Assembly: GCA_900755985.1 (NCBI GenBank)
Contig: CAAEIL010000149.1
Location: 1 to 6,608 of the forward strand
Reading direction: 5' to 3'
DNA length: 6,608 nt
Source of the DNA: Bacteroidales bacterium
GTDB taxonomy: Bacteria > Bacteroidota > Bacteroidia > Bacteroidales > Muribaculaceae
Both the position numbers and the translations under genes were made by a program. The stretch's first letter is position 1. Every line of letters starts with the position of its first letter. This document shows, one piece after another, positions 6,014 to 6,608 of the stretch. The notes under the pieces are model-generated. The model did no database searches, had not been told where the DNA came from, and saw only the letters and a program-made list of their open reading frames with translations.

Positions 6014-6608
6014 TTGCGTCTTAACTCGCTGACACTGACTAACTTCAAGAACATCGCGCAGGCCGAGCTTTCGCTGTCGGCCAAGCTCAACTGCTTTGTC
6101 GGCAACAACGGCATGGGCAAGTCCAATATTCTGGACGCCATATACTATCTGTCTTTCTGCAAGAGTTTTACGGGTGTCGGCGACCCGCTGCTGATACGTC
6201 GCGGCGAGTCTTTTGCCCTCATACGCGGCAGCTACGAGCGCCGCGGCCTTGACGAAGAACTCAGCGTGGGTCTCGGAGGACGCCGCAAGAGTTTCCGCCG
6301 GGGAGGAAAAGAGTACCAGCGCCTGTCGGCACATATCGGCGCCTTCCCCGCAGTCCTCGTGTCGCCCGCCGACATGTCACTCGCCGCCGGTGCCAGCGAG
6401 GAACGCCGGCGCTTCCTCGACATCCTCATCAGCCAGGGTGACAAGAAATATCTCGACGCGCTGATAAAATACGGCCGTTCGCTCGAGCAGCGCAACCGCA
6501 TGCTCCGCGACAACACTCAGGACGCCATGCTGTTCGACGCCGTCGAAAGCGCCATGGACGCCACCGCGCGCTACATTGTCGACGCACGCCGCCGGCAGGG
6601 CGCCGACC
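6014..6608 (+). CDS. recF: RecF DNA repair ATPase, N-terminal part (3' truncated by window; TTG start)
   Basis: RecF loads RecA at gapped DNA together with RecO and RecR. The first 198 residues are visible, about half of the usual length, before the window ends. The opening MRLNSLTLTNFKNI is the classical RecF/SMC head start. Walker A is GNNGMGKS (30-37, K36), followed by NILDAIYYLSFCKSF (38-52). VSPADMSLAAGASEERRRFLD follows near residues 118-138, matching the RecF segment in which a Pro-x-D is followed by a gap and an RRxFLD motif. Translation must start at TTG 6014: an in-frame TAA stands at 5999-6001, and no ATG or GTG lies between it and the conserved first strand. The gene begins 46 bases after the esterase stop with no clear promoter, so it may be read through from upstream. 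Confidence 0.93.
   Translation, partial: MRLNSLTLTNFKNIAQAELSLSAKLNCFVGNNGMGKSNILDAIYYLSFCKSFTGVGDPLLIRRGESFALIRGSYERRGLDEELSVGLGGRRKSFRRGGKEYQRLSAHIGAFPAVLVSPADMSLAAGASEERRRFLDILISQGDKKYLDALIKYGRSLEQRNRMLRDNTQDAMLFDAVESAMDATARYIVDARRRQGAD

Overview
This GC-rich window looks like chromosome of a Bacteroidetes member, most likely the order Bacteroidales and plausibly a Muribaculaceae-type gut commensal; the family-level placement is inference. The signs are a Bacteroidetes-type outer-membrane beta-barrel protein (carboxypeptidase-like domain, plug, barrel), a promoter matching the Bacteroidetes TTTG / TAnnTTTG consensus with a 19-nt spacer, start codons without Shine-Dalgarno sequences, and a tRNA gene that does not encode CCA. 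All recognised genes lie on the + strand. I see no insertion sequence, phage gene, CRISPR array or defence system; gene content is ordinary housekeeping plus cell-envelope genes.

Layout: (1) 2-1207 is the 3' end of sbcC (Rad50-like nuclease ATPase), cut by the window start. (2) 1208-1443 is a gap with two small palindromes. (3) 1444-3891 is a complete outer-membrane beta-barrel protein gene with a TonB-receptor-like plug. (4) 3892-4192 is a repeat-rich non-coding stretch: a 13-bp perfect hairpin merges into a degenerate tandem array with an 11-bp period (3952-4061), which ends about ten bases before a good promoter. (5) 4193-4264 is tRNA-Arg(CCT). (6) 4265-4454 is a GC-rich leader that can fold into a branched RNA. 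(7) 4455-5126 encodes a cytidylate-kinase-like P-loop protein. (8) 5149-5967 encodes a secreted alpha/beta-hydrolase esterase, 22 bases downstream and probably co-transcribed. (9) 6014-6608 is the 5' part of recF, starting with TTG and cut by the window end.

The genes do not form one pathway. SbcC and RecF at the two ends are both SMC-related DNA-repair ATPases but are separated by unrelated genes. The most unusual element is the region between the outer-membrane protein and the tRNA: an 11-bp phased repeat sitting directly upstream of the tRNA promoter, which is not coding and not explained by any gene here.
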